Positions 28,011 through 38,047 of a DNA stretch of 43,628 nucleotides are shown one piece after another. Origin of the DNA: an uncultured Lachnospiraceae bacterium (GTDB lineage: Bacteria > Bacillota > Clostridia > Lachnospirales > Lachnospiraceae). The notes beneath the pieces were generated by a model, which saw only the letters and a program-made list of their open reading frames with translations, searched no databases and was not told the DNA's origin. Position 1 is the stretch's first letter. Every line of letters begins with the position of its first letter. Location: positions 1 through 43,628 of the forward strand of contig CALZOU010000007.1 in NCBI GenBank assembly GCA_945827805.1, read 5' to 3'. The position numbers and the translations under genes are program-made.

Positions 28011-28221
28011 TTTTTGCACACCTCTTTCATACTGCCACTTTCGGCATCATGCTATTATAATATGAACCAATGCCCCTGTCAAGACAGCGAATCCCCCCAA
28101 AAAAGCCTTATTTTCCGCGATTTTTCCGTGTTATTTACCCCTCCTCACCACCCAGCCCCCGCCTGCTTCACCATCCCGGCACTCTCCTTCTTCCCACGCC
28201 TCCATCTTCCCCTGCCTCATC

Positions 28222-28266
28222 CTCCCGCACCTTATCCTCCCTTCGCCTTATTCTCCCGCACCTTAT
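28222..28266. repeat. Degenerate 15-16-bp tandem repeats in a polypyrimidine tract
   Basis: ctcccgcaccttat (28222), ctcccttcgccttat (28237), ctcccgcaccttat (28253). Confidence 0.8.
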
Positions 28267-28287
28267 CTTCATCTTCTCATAAACCAG

Positions 28288-28475
28288 CAGTAGCCGGCAG
28301 AGGTCCTCCCATATGAATATATATTGTTCTGAAAAACCCTCCGAAAACGCCGGCACTTAGCGAGAGCAAGCCAACGGCGCAGTCTCGAACTTAGTACCGC
28401 TGCGTTAGAGGCGGAGCGAAAGCGCGTTTTTCAGAACAATATATATTCATATGGGAGGACCTCTGTCGGCTACTG
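28288..28475. repeat. Long inverted repeat element E1 (49-bp arms, 90-bp structured tip)
   Basis: Arms 28288-28336 and 28427-28475 match at 48/49; tip 28337-28426 contains smaller hairpins. Confidence 0.95.
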
Positions 28476-28496
28476 CGTCCTTTTGTCCGTCCCCCA

Positions 28497-29411
28497 CTAC
28501 AAAAACTTCTTCTTTTTAAAATACCAGATTTCCAAAAGGATGATACTCACCGCCACCACAATCACTCCCACATACCCATAGCGAAAATGCAGCTCCGGCA
28601 TATACACAAAATTCATCCCATACCATCCCGTAAGCAGCGTCAGCGGCAAAAACAGCGTTGTCACCACCGTAAGGAATCCCATAATCTTATTCTGCCGGGC
28701 ATCCTGCTGTGACTGATACAGTTCTCTCAGCTGCAGCACATTCTCCTGCAGAAGATGCACATGATTATGCAGTCTCTCCGTCCGGCGGCCATACATCTCC
28801 CAGAGCTGCGCATCCTGCACCAGCTGATGACACGTATGCATCTGCAGGATCTCCGCGATATCCGTCATCTGCTCATAATAAGCATTCAGCTCCGACAGTT
28901 TCCGCCGATACTGGGTCAGTCTCTCAAAAAAGTCCCCGGCTCCGCCATGGTTCAGCTCATCTTCCAGCTTCTCCATCCCCTTCTCCAGATGGGACAGATA
29001 ATAGCTGTCATCCTCCACCATCTGCTCCATCAAAAGCAAAAGCAGCTGATCCGGAAATTTCAGCGCCTGCAGCACAGACATCTGTTTTTTGATCCACAGC
29101 TTCAGATCCCCGGTATCCTCCACAAAGATCAGCTGATCTTCCAGCATATAAAAGCCAAAGGCCAGGGCAGGGGATCGATCTGCCTTTTTCTTCGGTATCC
29201 GGATCGTTCCCACCAGACATTCCTTATAACTCTCCACTTTACAGTAGCGGATCGATCCGAGACTATGCAGTAGCACTTTATAATGGGGAAAATCTTCCTT
29301 TTGCCGAAAAAATTCCTCCGTACGCATAATGGTAAAAAAGGGACATTCCTCTTTGTCCCCGGGTACCGTGACAAGGCTTCCCTCCTCAGCTTCAATATAA
29401 TATCTGGTCAT
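28497..29411 (-). CDS. corA: CorA-family divalent cation transporter
   Basis: LTGWYGMNFVYMPEL with GMN motif and two C-terminal TM helices. Confidence 0.9.
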   Translation of the reverse strand: MTRYYIEAEEGSLVTVPGDKEECPFFTIMRTEEFFRQKEDFPHYKVLLHSLGSIRYCKVESYKECLVGTIRIPKKKADRSPALAFGFYMLEDQLIFVEDTGDLKLWIKKQMSVLQALKFPDQLLLLLMEQMVEDDSYYLSHLEKGMEKLEDELNHGGAGDFFERLTQYRRKLSELNAYYEQMTDIAEILQMHTCHQLVQDAQLWEMYGRRTERLHNHVHLLQENVLQLRELYQSQQDARQNKIMGFLTVVTTLFLPLTLLTGWYGMNFVYMPELHFRYGYVGVIVVAVSIILLEIWYFKKKKFL

Positions 29412-29426
29412 AGCTTCTCCTGATTT

Positions 29427-30128
29427 TTATTCCACCCGCATCATACGATAGCCTACCCCGATATGCGTCTGAATATACTGCGGCGAATCCGGCGAAGGCT
29501 CCAGTTTTTTGCGCAAAGTGGCCATAAACACGCGCTGAGAGGCAATATCGTTTTCCCAGCTGCGGCCCCAGATATTCTGCGTAATATACGTATGAGTCAG
29601 CACCTTTCCCACATTTTTCGACAGCAGGCACAAAAGCTTATATTCTATGGGTGTCAGATGCAGCTCTTCCCCGTTGAGATATGCGCATCCGGCAGCATAG
29701 TCGATCTTTAGCTTTCCGTTCACAAAAACAGAGCTGTTATTCTGACGCTCCGCACTCATATAGGAAAGACGGCGCTGCGTCACCCGAAGTCTGGCTAAAA
29801 GCTCCTCCACCGAAAACGGCTTTGTCAGATAATCGTCGGCTCCCGCGTCCAGCGCCTCGATCTTATCCGTATCCTCACTGCGGGCACTGATGACAATAAT
29901 AGGAAGATTGGACCAGGAGCGGATATTACGGATCACCTCAATACCGTCGATATCCGGTAGTCCCAGATCCAGCAGCATAATATCCGGATTATGGGACGAA
30001 GCCTCAAGAATGGCTTCCTCCCCCTTGGCCGCCACTAGATATCGGTAATCGTTGGTTTTCAGTGTTGTAGTGATCAGATTTCGTACGGGCGGATCATCCT
30101 CCACCACCAGTATCAATGGTTTATTCAT
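29427..30128 (-). CDS. kdpE: KdpE-like OmpR-family response regulator
   Basis: VVEDDPPVRNLITTTLKTNDYR, LLDLGLPDIDGIEVI, LTKPFSVEELLARLR, winged-helix C-terminus; adjacent to kdpD. Confidence 0.92.
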   Translation of the reverse strand: MNKPLILVVEDDPPVRNLITTTLKTNDYRYLVAAKGEEAILEASSHNPDIMLLDLGLPDIDGIEVIRNIRSWSNLPIIVISARSEDTDKIEALDAGADDYLTKPFSVEELLARLRVTQRRLSYMSAERQNNSSVFVNGKLKIDYAAGCAYLNGEELHLTPIEYKLLCLLSKNVGKVLTHTYITQNIWGRSWENDIASQRVFMATLRKKLEPSPDSPQYIQTHIGVGYRMMRVE

Positions 30129-32817
30129 GCAGTTCTACCTCCCCTGCCGGTAATGTAAATGTAAAAACAGCTCCCTGCGGCTGATTATCCGAAACAACAA
30201 TTGTACCTCCGTGAGCTGTAACAATGGTTTTGCACAATGCAAGCCCCAGTCCCATGCTCCGTCGGCTGTCTGCCACACGATGGCTTCCGCAGTAAAACAT
30301 GTCAAAAATGCGCTCTTTCTGCTCATCCGGAATACCGGGACCGTTATCCGCTACCGTAACGACCACCTGTTTTCCCTCCTGTCTGCAGCCGATCTTGATC
30401 ACGGATCCTTTCGGCGTATATTTAATCGCATTATCCACCAGATTGATGAGCACCTGAACGATCAGTTTCGCGTCGATCTGTGCCAGAATCAGCTCTTGAT
30501 CATAGTTTACCCGAATATCGTATTCTTTTCCACGGCGATTTATATGGCGCATGGCTTCCGAGATCACTTCTTCCATTAATTCCACAGAACTGTTCAGATT
30601 CACCTGTCCTCCCTCGATCCGTGTAATGGCCAGAAGATTTTCCACCAGATTGATCAGCCACAGGGAGTCCTCATAAATGTCCGTAAATATCTGATGTCTC
30701 GTCTGTGGATCCATCTTCTGATCGTTGGCCAGAAGATTGCTGGCATTTCCCGAAATAGAAGTCAGCGGGGTGCGCAGGTCATGAGATATGGTTCGGAGAA
30801 GATTGGCCCTGAGCTGTTCGTTTTTGGCCAGAATAGCCGCTTTTTCCTTTTCCTGCATATTCCGGATATTCTCCAGCGCCAGCGCGCACTCTCCGAGGAT
30901 GGACAAAAGTACGCTGTTTTCAAAGGAATCCAGTGCACCGTCTTCCATATCAATGCCTACCACACCGTATACGGTCTGGTTTACCCGGATGGCCAGATAC
31001 ATGCATCGGGCACTGGACAGGGTATCTGTCGTGGCTCCTGCATGCTTGTTGTTCTGCATGACCCAGAAAGCCACCGTTTTTTCATTTTCTGCTAAAAGCT
31101 GCCCGCAGTCTCTGTTTCCCGCATGATAAATGCAGGGCTCCGATAATTCCTTTTCTCTGGCCGGATAGATCACCAGATCCCTTTGCAAAAGCTTCATGAT
31201 CTGTCCCGCTGTTGCAGAAATGACCGCCATCTCGTCATGTTCCTTCTGCAAAAGCTGATTCGTCTCAAACAGGATCTTTGTACGAAAAGCCGATTGTGCC
31301 GCCTGTCTGGCATTCTGCTTTAACCGGGAAGCCAGAGATCCTGTCAATATGGATGCCAGAAACATAATGGCAAACGTTACGATATATCCCGGATCATTAA
31401 AATGAAAGGTAAACCGCGGCACCGTAAAGAAAAAGTTAAATACCAGCACGCCCACCACCGAAGCCAGCAGGCTGCACAAATGGCTGGTAGTGATCACCGA
31501 GATCACCAGTACCGCCAGAAGATACGCAATGATGATATTCGGTTCTGTAAAGCCCAGAGCATAAAATGCATATGCCAGCAGCGTAGCTGCCAGAAGCACC
31601 AGTATACTTTTTCCCACATCCCGTATGGGGAGAGTCATATTCCCCGCCAGCCGTTTTTTCACACTGGGATAATCGTTTCCTGCGGAGGCATCCGGGATGA
31701 TGTGTACATCCAGATTTGGGGCATTGGCGATCAGCCGGTCCGTCAGCGACGGTTTGCCAAACAAATGGTGGCTGCCCAGGGCGCTTCGTCCGATAACCAC
31801 CTTGGACACGCCGGACAGTCTGGCATATTCCGCGATCTGATAGGAAACATCCTCGCCGTACACGGTTTCTATGGCAGCCCCCAACTGTTCAGCCAGCCGC
31901 ATATTATCCCGAAGACGCTTTTTATCCGCCTCATCCATCGCCGCTGTCCGGGGAGTTTCCACAAACAGCGCAGTGAAATTGCCATGAAAAGCTGTAGCCA
32001 TTCGGGCTGCCGTCCGAATGATCCTGGCATTGGAAGGTGAGGAAGAAAGGCATACCAGAATATGCTCATCAGTGTGATAATCCCCCCGATTTCTCACTCT
32101 GGCATTTTCTGTCCGCAGATTCACCCGGTCTGCACAGCGGCGCAGGGCAATTTCCCTGAGTGCAGTCAGATTATCCACTTTAAAGAAGTTCCCCACTGCC
32201 TTTTTTGCCTGTTCCTGCCCGTAAATATTTCCATTTGACATACGCTCCAGCAGATCCCTGGGTTCGATGTCCACCAATTCCACCTGATCTGCCTGGTCAA
32301 AAATGTAATCGGGAATCCTTTCTCTCACCATCACGCCGGTGACGGAAGCCACCGTATCGTTCAGGCTCTCGATATGCTGCACATTCACGGTGGTATAGAC
32401 ATTGATTCCGGACCGCAAAAGTTCCTGCACATCCTGATACCGTTTGGTATGGCGGCATCCTTCGGCATTGGTGTGAGCCAGCTCATCCACCAGGATCAGC
32501 TGTGGTTTTCTATTTAATGCTGCGTCAAGATCAAATTCCCGCAAAACCATCTGTCCATGTCGTATCTGCCGGACCGGCAGCTGTTCCAGGCCGCAGAGAA
32601 GAGCTGATGTCTGCGGTCTGTCATGGGGTTCGATATAACCGGCTACCACATCTATCCCTTTTGTCCGGGCCTGATGTGCCGCTTCCAGCATGGCATAGGT
32701 TTTTCCCACACCGTCTGAGTAGCCAAAAAAAATCTTGAGTTTTCCCTGTACCTTTTCTGCTCCATCCTCCTGCTTCGCCTTTATCAGACGATCAGGATCC
32801 GGTCTTTGTATATCCAT
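30121..32817 (-). CDS. kdpD: KdpD-like sensor histidine kinase
   Basis: KIFFGYSDGVGKTYAMLEAA N-terminal KdpD domain, USP-like domain, 4-TM region, SHDLRTPLTSI, HATPase boxes; 898 aa. Confidence 0.95.
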   Translation of the reverse strand: MDIQRPDPDRLIKAKQEDGAEKVQGKLKIFFGYSDGVGKTYAMLEAAHQARTKGIDVVAGYIEPHDRPQTSALLCGLEQLPVRQIRHGQMVLREFDLDAALNRKPQLILVDELAHTNAEGCRHTKRYQDVQELLRSGINVYTTVNVQHIESLNDTVASVTGVMVRERIPDYIFDQADQVELVDIEPRDLLERMSNGNIYGQEQAKKAVGNFFKVDNLTALREIALRRCADRVNLRTENARVRNRGDYHTDEHILVCLSSSPSNARIIRTAARMATAFHGNFTALFVETPRTAAMDEADKKRLRDNMRLAEQLGAAIETVYGEDVSYQIAEYARLSGVSKVVIGRSALGSHHLFGKPSLTDRLIANAPNLDVHIIPDASAGNDYPSVKKRLAGNMTLPIRDVGKSILVLLAATLLAYAFYALGFTEPNIIIAYLLAVLVISVITTSHLCSLLASVVGVLVFNFFFTVPRFTFHFNDPGYIVTFAIMFLASILTGSLASRLKQNARQAAQSAFRTKILFETNQLLQKEHDEMAVISATAGQIMKLLQRDLVIYPAREKELSEPCIYHAGNRDCGQLLAENEKTVAFWVMQNNKHAGATTDTLSSARCMYLAIRVNQTVYGVVGIDMEDGALDSFENSVLLSILGECALALENIRNMQEKEKAAILAKNEQLRANLLRTISHDLRTPLTSISGNASNLLANDQKMDPQTRHQIFTDIYEDSLWLINLVENLLAITRIEGGQVNLNSSVELMEEVISEAMRHINRRGKEYDIRVNYDQELILAQIDAKLIVQVLINLVDNAIKYTPKGSVIKIGCRQEGKQVVVTVADNGPGIPDEQKERIFDMFYCGSHRVADSRRSMGLGLALCKTIVTAHGGTIVVSDNQPQGAVFTFTLPAGEVELHE

Positions 32818-32854
32818 AATATTTTACTTCCATTCAGCTGTAGTATATGCATAA

Positions 32855-32882
32855 CATAAAACAACCGGCTGGATGCCGGTTG
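32855..32882 (-). terminator. Hairpin between small TM gene and kdpD (terminator or attenuator)
   Basis: CAACCGGC-atcca-GCCGGTTG followed by TTTTATG on minus strand. Confidence 0.6.
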
Positions 32883-32903
32883 CCTCTGTCAGTTCTGTCC
32901 TGT

Positions 32904-33071
32904 TCATTTTTCTCTTTTATCAACAAAACTGTCGTATCTGTCCTTTCTCAGCACAGGCGAACCTTTCGTTCTGCTGTCGTTAGCGTCCAGATCACGATCT
33001 ACTCTTTTCATGACAAAATATATAAAAATGAAAATTGCCGCAAGAGGAATAATCATCCAAAAATCACCCAT
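32904..33071 (-). CDS. Small single-TM protein (55 aa)
   Basis: MGDFWMIIPLAAIFIFIYFVMKRVDRDLDANDSRTKGSPVLRKDRYDSFVDKREK*; GAGGTGACAGT before ATG; missing from ORF track. Confidence 0.7.
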   Translation of the reverse strand: MGDFWMIIPLAAIFIFIYFVMKRVDRDLDANDSRTKGSPVLRKDRYDSFVDKREK

Positions 33072-33186
33072 ACTGTCACCTCAATCCTTTTCTCTACCTT
33101 TCTGCGCAGATGATGTTTCTCATCTTTATAATAGTGGATATAAGATAAAGAGGGTAAAAAGGAGTTTTTTATCACATTAAGATTGT

Positions 33187-34170
33187 CTAAAGAACACCGT
33201 CAAATCCATTCCCCTGCACGGAAATCAGTTCTTCCAGCTCCTGCATCGTGGAGATTTCATTTGTCCTGGCACGCAATCTTGCCGAATGGGGAAATCCTGC
33301 CGTGTACCAGGCCACGTGTTTTCGCATTTCCCGAAGAGCCGTGTATTCCCCTTTCAACTCTACCTGCATCCGGGTATGGCGAAGGATCATCTCACCGACC
33401 TCTTCCATGGTGGGGCGGGCTTTGTGCTCTCCCGTTTCCAGGTAATGCAGGATCTCAGAAAACAGCCAGGGATTTCCCCGCACGGCCCGGCCGATCATGA
33501 TGCCGTCACAGCCGGTCTGCTCCATCAGGGCCACAGCGGTCTCAGGGGAGGTCACGTCCCCGTTTCCGATAACGGGAATGGAGACCGCCGCCTTTACCCG
33601 GCGGATAATGTCCCAGTCAGCTTTACCGCTGTAATACTGTTCCCTTGTTCTGCCGTGCACCGCTACCGCCGCCGCGCCGCAGTCTTCGATGATCTTTGCA
33701 ATTTCCACAGCATTGACACTGTCCTCGTCAAAGCCCCGGCGAATTTTTACGGTTACCGGCTTATCCACGGCCTTTACCACTGCAGTCACGATCTTTCGCA
33801 CCAGCTCAGGGTTTTTGAGCAAGGCCGATCCTTCACCGTTATTGACTACCTTCGGTACCGGACAGCCCATATTAATATCCAGAATATCAAAGGGTCTGTC
33901 CTCGATCCGGTGGGCCATGGCCGCCATGATCTCCGGATCTGAGCCAAACAGCTGCAGTGACACCGGCTTTTCTCTGGTATCAATCTCCAGAAGAGCCTCC
34001 GTGTTTTTGTTATTATAGTAAATGGCTTTGGCGCTGACCATCTCCATACAGACAAGCCCGGCCCCCTGCTCTTTGCACAAAAGACGGAAGGGCAGATCCG
34101 TGACACCGGCCATAGGCGCTAGCACCAGGGGATTGTCCATCACCACATTTCCGATCGTTAATGTTTTCAT
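33187..34170 (-). CDS. dusB: tRNA-dihydrouridine synthase (DusB type)
   Basis: LVLAPMAGVTDLPFR, DINMGCPVPKVVNNGEGSALL, VIGNGDVTS. Confidence 0.93.
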   Translation of the reverse strand: MKTLTIGNVVMDNPLVLAPMAGVTDLPFRLLCKEQGAGLVCMEMVSAKAIYYNNKNTEALLEIDTREKPVSLQLFGSDPEIMAAMAHRIEDRPFDILDINMGCPVPKVVNNGEGSALLKNPELVRKIVTAVVKAVDKPVTVKIRRGFDEDSVNAVEIAKIIEDCGAAAVAVHGRTREQYYSGKADWDIIRRVKAAVSIPVIGNGDVTSPETAVALMEQTGCDGIMIGRAVRGNPWLFSEILHYLETGEHKARPTMEEVGEMILRHTRMQVELKGEYTALREMRKHVAWYTAGFPHSARLRARTNEISTMQELEELISVQGNGFDGVL

Positions 34171-34505
34171 TCAAATTCCACTTTCTGTTTCAGGAATACG
34201 ACTTTATAGAAAAGCTCCAGTTCTTCCAGAAGCTCCCGTCTGGATTTCTGTATCTCCTTGATCATCAGACCGCTGCCGATATCGTCGTACATATAATCCG
34301 ATTCTTTTGCCTCCGTGGTAAACTGCAGATTACCCTCCTCATCAAAGGAAAGCGTCAGAATACCACCGATCTCTTCGGTAAACAGCACACAGATGATGTG
34401 CAGTTCTTCCTGAATAGACTGGGGCAGCTTACTGAAAGCCTTGTTAAAATAATATTTCTGTTCGTATGCGTTGGCTCCGCAGAGCACTACATTTTTGTCA
34501 TCCAT
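34167..34505 (-). CDS. Conserved hypothetical protein between birA and dusB
   Basis: MDDKNVVLCGANAYEQKYYFNKAFSKLPQSIQEELHIICV...; overlaps dusB start by 4 nt; start trimmed to ATG after AAGGGGAATGAGT. Confidence 0.78.
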   Translation of the reverse strand: MDDKNVVLCGANAYEQKYYFNKAFSKLPQSIQEELHIICVLFTEEIGGILTLSFDEEGNLQFTTEAKESDYMYDDIGSGLMIKEIQKSRRELLEELELFYKVVFLKQKVEFE

Positions 34506-34518
34506 ACTCATTCCCCTT

Positions 34519-35511
34519 TCAGACATAGCTGTACAGCCCGCGAATGGATACCTCGCCGGCAAATACCTTTTCCGTCTGGCCGTTATCGCTTCTCTCCACG
34601 ATCAGATCACCCATGGCATTGATGCCCCGGGCCACACCGGCATGTTCATCACCGGGCTGCAAGACACGCACTTCTTTGTCCTTGTTCAGAAGGAAACTGT
34701 GATATTCCTCCATCAATCCTGTCAGATCCTGTGTTTTCAGAAAGATCTGATATTTTTCCTCAAACAGCTCCAGAATCTTTACCACGATCTCCGCCCGTTT
34801 TACCGGATGACCCAGCTCATTTCTGAGAGATGTGGCCTTATCTGTTAGCTCCGGAGAAAACTCCTGCATATTGGCATTGATGCCTACACCGACGATAACC
34901 GAATCAATATACTCTGCCTGCATGGTCATCTCCGTCAGGATACCACAGATCTTTTTGCCGTTTACCACCACATCGTTCGGCCATTTGATGCCCACATCCA
35001 GTCCATACATTTCCTGAATTCCCTGAGCCACGCAAAGCCCGATGACCAGAGTCAGCATGGATGCCCGATCCGGGCGGATATCCGGACGAAGCAGGACGGA
35101 AAACGGAGCGGATGTGCCAAAGGGTGTCACCCATACACGACCCCGGCGGCCCTTGCCCCGGCTCTGCATATCCGCAATGGTCACACTTCCTTCCGGGGCA
35201 CCATCTTCCGCCAGACGTTTCATCCAGGAATTGGTGGAATCAATCTCCGACTGATAATATACCTCTTTTCCGATCCACTGCGTATGCAGACGGCTCCTGA
35301 TCTCACTGGAATCCAGCACATCTGCCGCCTCCAGAATGTGATATCCTTTGTTTCGGACAGCCTCGATCTCGTAACCTTCCTCTTTCAGCTGATTGATCAC
35401 TTTCCATACAGCGGTGCGGGATACTCCCAGCTCATCACAGAGCTGCTGTCCCGATACATAACCGTCCGTATGTCTCAGTATCTGCAGAATTTTTGTTTTC
35501 ATCTCTGTCAT
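34519..35511 (-). CDS. birA: Bifunctional biotin-protein ligase / biotin operon repressor
   Basis: N-terminal HTH (SGQQLCDELGVSRTAVWKVINQLKEEGY), SRGKGRRGRVWVTP, KWPNDVVVNGKKICGIL. Confidence 0.95.
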   Translation of the reverse strand: MTEMKTKILQILRHTDGYVSGQQLCDELGVSRTAVWKVINQLKEEGYEIEAVRNKGYHILEAADVLDSSEIRSRLHTQWIGKEVYYQSEIDSTNSWMKRLAEDGAPEGSVTIADMQSRGKGRRGRVWVTPFGTSAPFSVLLRPDIRPDRASMLTLVIGLCVAQGIQEMYGLDVGIKWPNDVVVNGKKICGILTEMTMQAEYIDSVIVGVGINANMQEFSPELTDKATSLRNELGHPVKRAEIVVKILELFEEKYQIFLKTQDLTGLMEEYHSFLLNKDKEVRVLQPGDEHAGVARGINAMGDLIVERSDNGQTEKVFAGEVSIRGLYSYV

Positions 35512-35535
35512 TTCTCCTACAGGCGATACAGACCC

Positions 35536-35571
35536 GACAGGGGAACAGATCCTGTCATCCGTTCCCCTGTC
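35536..35571 (-). terminator. Terminator-like hairpin downstream of argF
   Basis: GACAGGGGAAC...GTTCCCCTGTC 11-bp perfect stem. Confidence 0.55.
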
Positions 35572-35623
35572 AGACTGTCATTTATCTTATCTGTTCATTA
35601 CTTCACAGATATAATTATTTATT

Positions 35624-36622
35624 TCATTCTTCCGGCACACCCAGCGTCGCTGCCATCACAGCTTTGATGGTGTGCATACGGTTTTCCGCCTCATCAAATA
35701 CCACAGACTGGGCGGACTCAAAGACTTCATCCGTCACTTCCATCTCTGTCAGACCGAATTTCTCCTGGATCTGACGGCCTACAGTTGTGTTCAGATCATG
35801 GAAAGCCGGCAGACAATGCATAAAGATGGCCGTATCTTTGGCATTGGCCATAGCTGCCGCATTGACCTGATAAGGTTTTAAAGCCTCAATACGCTCTGCC
35901 CATACAGCATCCGGCTCACCCATGGATACCCATACATCTGTGTAGATCACATCCGCATCCTGTGTACCGGCCTTTACATCTTCAGTCAGTGTCACGCTGC
36001 CGCCGCTTTCCGCCGCATACCCACGGCAAAGCTCCACCAGTTCCTCATTGGGGAAGTATTTTGCATTGGTACATGCCGTAAAGTGCATGCCCATCTTGGA
36101 GCAGGCGATCATCAGAGAATTACCCATATTGTAGCGGGCATCTCCCATGTAAGTCATTTTGATGCCTTCCAGATGACCGAATTTCTCCCGGATGGTCAGA
36201 AGATCTGCCAGCATCTGGGTGGGATGATACTCATTGGTCAGGCCGTTCCATACGGGAACACCGGCGTATTTTGCCAGATCCTCCACGATCGTCTGGGCAA
36301 AACCGCGGTATTCGATACCGTCATACATGCGTCCCAGCACTCTGGCTGTATCGGCAATACTCTCTTTCTTGCCGATCTGGGATCCGGACGGATCCAGATA
36401 CGTAACATGCATACCCAGATCGTAAGCGGCCACCTCAAAGGAGCAGCGGGTGCGGGTACTGGTCTTTTCAAAGATCAGGGCCACATTTTTGCCTGTATGC
36501 CACAGCGTGGGCACGCCGCTCTTTTTCTTTTCTTTTAATTCGGCGGAGAGATCCAGAAGGTAGGTGATCTCCTCCGGTGTATAATCTTTTAATGTCAGGA
36601 AATTTCTGTTTTTCAGGTTCAT
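35624..36622 (-). CDS. argF: Ornithine carbamoyltransferase
   Basis: [43 protein letters not shown]. Confidence 0.95.
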   Translation of the reverse strand: MNLKNRNFLTLKDYTPEEITYLLDLSAELKEKKKSGVPTLWHTGKNVALIFEKTSTRTRCSFEVAAYDLGMHVTYLDPSGSQIGKKESIADTARVLGRMYDGIEYRGFAQTIVEDLAKYAGVPVWNGLTNEYHPTQMLADLLTIREKFGHLEGIKMTYMGDARYNMGNSLMIACSKMGMHFTACTNAKYFPNEELVELCRGYAAESGGSVTLTEDVKAGTQDADVIYTDVWVSMGEPDAVWAERIEALKPYQVNAAAMANAKDTAIFMHCLPAFHDLNTTVGRQIQEKFGLTEMEVTDEVFESAQSVVFDEAENRMHTIKAVMAATLGVPEE

Positions 36623-36680
36623 CTGTCTATTCTCCTTTTACAGCTTAACGTTCTAAACTGCCTAACATCATACCATTGTT

Positions 36681-36707
36681 TTTACTGTTCTTCAACAGTG
36701 CAGTAAA
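36681..36707 (-). terminator. Terminator-like hairpin downstream of MFS gene
   Basis: TTTACTGTTCTTCAACAGTGCAGTAAA region; minus-strand A/T-rich tail. Confidence 0.4.
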
Positions 36708-36731
36708 GCAAAACCTGGTTTTTCAACAAAA

Positions 36732-37940
36732 TCATCCGGTTATAGTTCGTTTTTTCTGTTGCCGGTCATAGGAAAGAGCCATCACAAAACCGATCACCGT
36801 GATAGCAAGAACAAAACCGACAGATGCATGCAATCCCACGTGATCCGCCAGCAGCCCGAATACCGTTGGCGCTACCGCACCGCCGATGCCGCATCCCGCC
36901 ACCATGATGCCGGAGATGCGGCCGGAATTCTGCTGGTCAAGATGACCGGCCTCGCTCATGATCAGCGGCCATATAGGCGCAAAGAAAAATCCCATGGCAC
37001 CGTATACCAATATAAGCAGTGGCAGTGAGCGGGCCGCAAACAGCAATGCCAGGCAAACCGCTCCGCCGAAATAGGAAAGCTTGAGCAACAGTTTTTCTTT
37101 ATTTCTGATCACCCCTACGATATAACGGGACGGTATCATCGCGATCCAGAATACGGACAGGATAAGAGAGTTGTATTTCTCTGTCAGCAGTACTTCACTG
37201 ACCTGGGTACCCATAAAATATGCAATGCCGTTTTCCATGCCCGCATAGATCATAATGCCGCCGGTCAGAAGAATGACAAGATACAGGATTCCTCTGCTCT
37301 GGGACTTTTCGGCAAACGATGTCTGTCCCGTCTCTTTTTGACCTTTGATTTGCACTGTTTCATTCTTATGTAATGCTATCGGGAAAGCAAGAGATGCCGC
37401 AAATATTGCCAGTACCACATACATCGCAAAAAGAAGCAGAAAAAAAGCTCTCCAGTTAAGCCCCAGTCCATCACACATCCATTGTCCCAGGAGAGGTGAT
37501 ACCAGTGCTCCCACAGAAAAACAGGACTGTGACCAGTTGATATACCTGGAAGCATGATCCCCAAACACATCCGCCAGAAGAGAAGTACCCGTACTCTCGC
37601 AGATGCTGTAGCCTGCACCGATAAGAAACACGCCCAGAAGCGCAGGAACGAATCCGCCGGACACAACCAGGATCAGACAGCCGCAGGAAAAACAGAGGCC
37701 AAAACCGATGAGGATCTTTTTCTTTCCGTAACGGTCTCCCATGCCTCCAAACAGAAGAGGGATCAGGATAAAGGCCAGATACTGTACCGATACGAGATTG
37801 CCCATCCGGGTAGCATTGATTCCCATTTCCCGCCCGATCAGAAGCAGGTGATACTGTAATCCACCGGCTTCCATGCCCAGGACCGCCAGCAGGAGGCAGA
37901 TATAGATAAACAGCATTCGCCTGGAAACTTTCTTTTGCAT
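36732..37940 (-). CDS. MFS transporter
   Basis: 402 aa, 12-TM pattern, GGMGDRYGKKKILIGFGL loop 2-3 motif. Confidence 0.9.
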   Translation of the reverse strand: MQKKVSRRMLFIYICLLLAVLGMEAGGLQYHLLLIGREMGINATRMGNLVSVQYLAFILIPLLFGGMGDRYGKKKILIGFGLCFSCGCLILVVSGGFVPALLGVFLIGAGYSICESTGTSLLADVFGDHASRYINWSQSCFSVGALVSPLLGQWMCDGLGLNWRAFFLLLFAMYVVLAIFAASLAFPIALHKNETVQIKGQKETGQTSFAEKSQSRGILYLVILLTGGIMIYAGMENGIAYFMGTQVSEVLLTEKYNSLILSVFWIAMIPSRYIVGVIRNKEKLLLKLSYFGGAVCLALLFAARSLPLLILVYGAMGFFFAPIWPLIMSEAGHLDQQNSGRISGIMVAGCGIGGAVAPTVFGLLADHVGLHASVGFVLAITVIGFVMALSYDRQQKKRTITG

Positions 37941-38047
37941 ATTTCTTATCCCTTCATTGCGTAATATTTCTGACTATAGCATATGTTACAAAACTTTCCC
38001 ACTCTTTTTCGGCATTATCTCTGCTTTTTCTGCCAAAAACAGGGGAT

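Noticed and set aside
28014-28316. Plus-strand ORFs in the greA-corA intergenic region
   Set aside because: Low-complexity Pro/Ser/His translation of a polypyrimidine tract, no RBS or conserved motif
32847-33113. 88-aa plus-strand ORF
   Set aside because: Antisense to the better supported 55-aa TM protein with RBS on the minus strand
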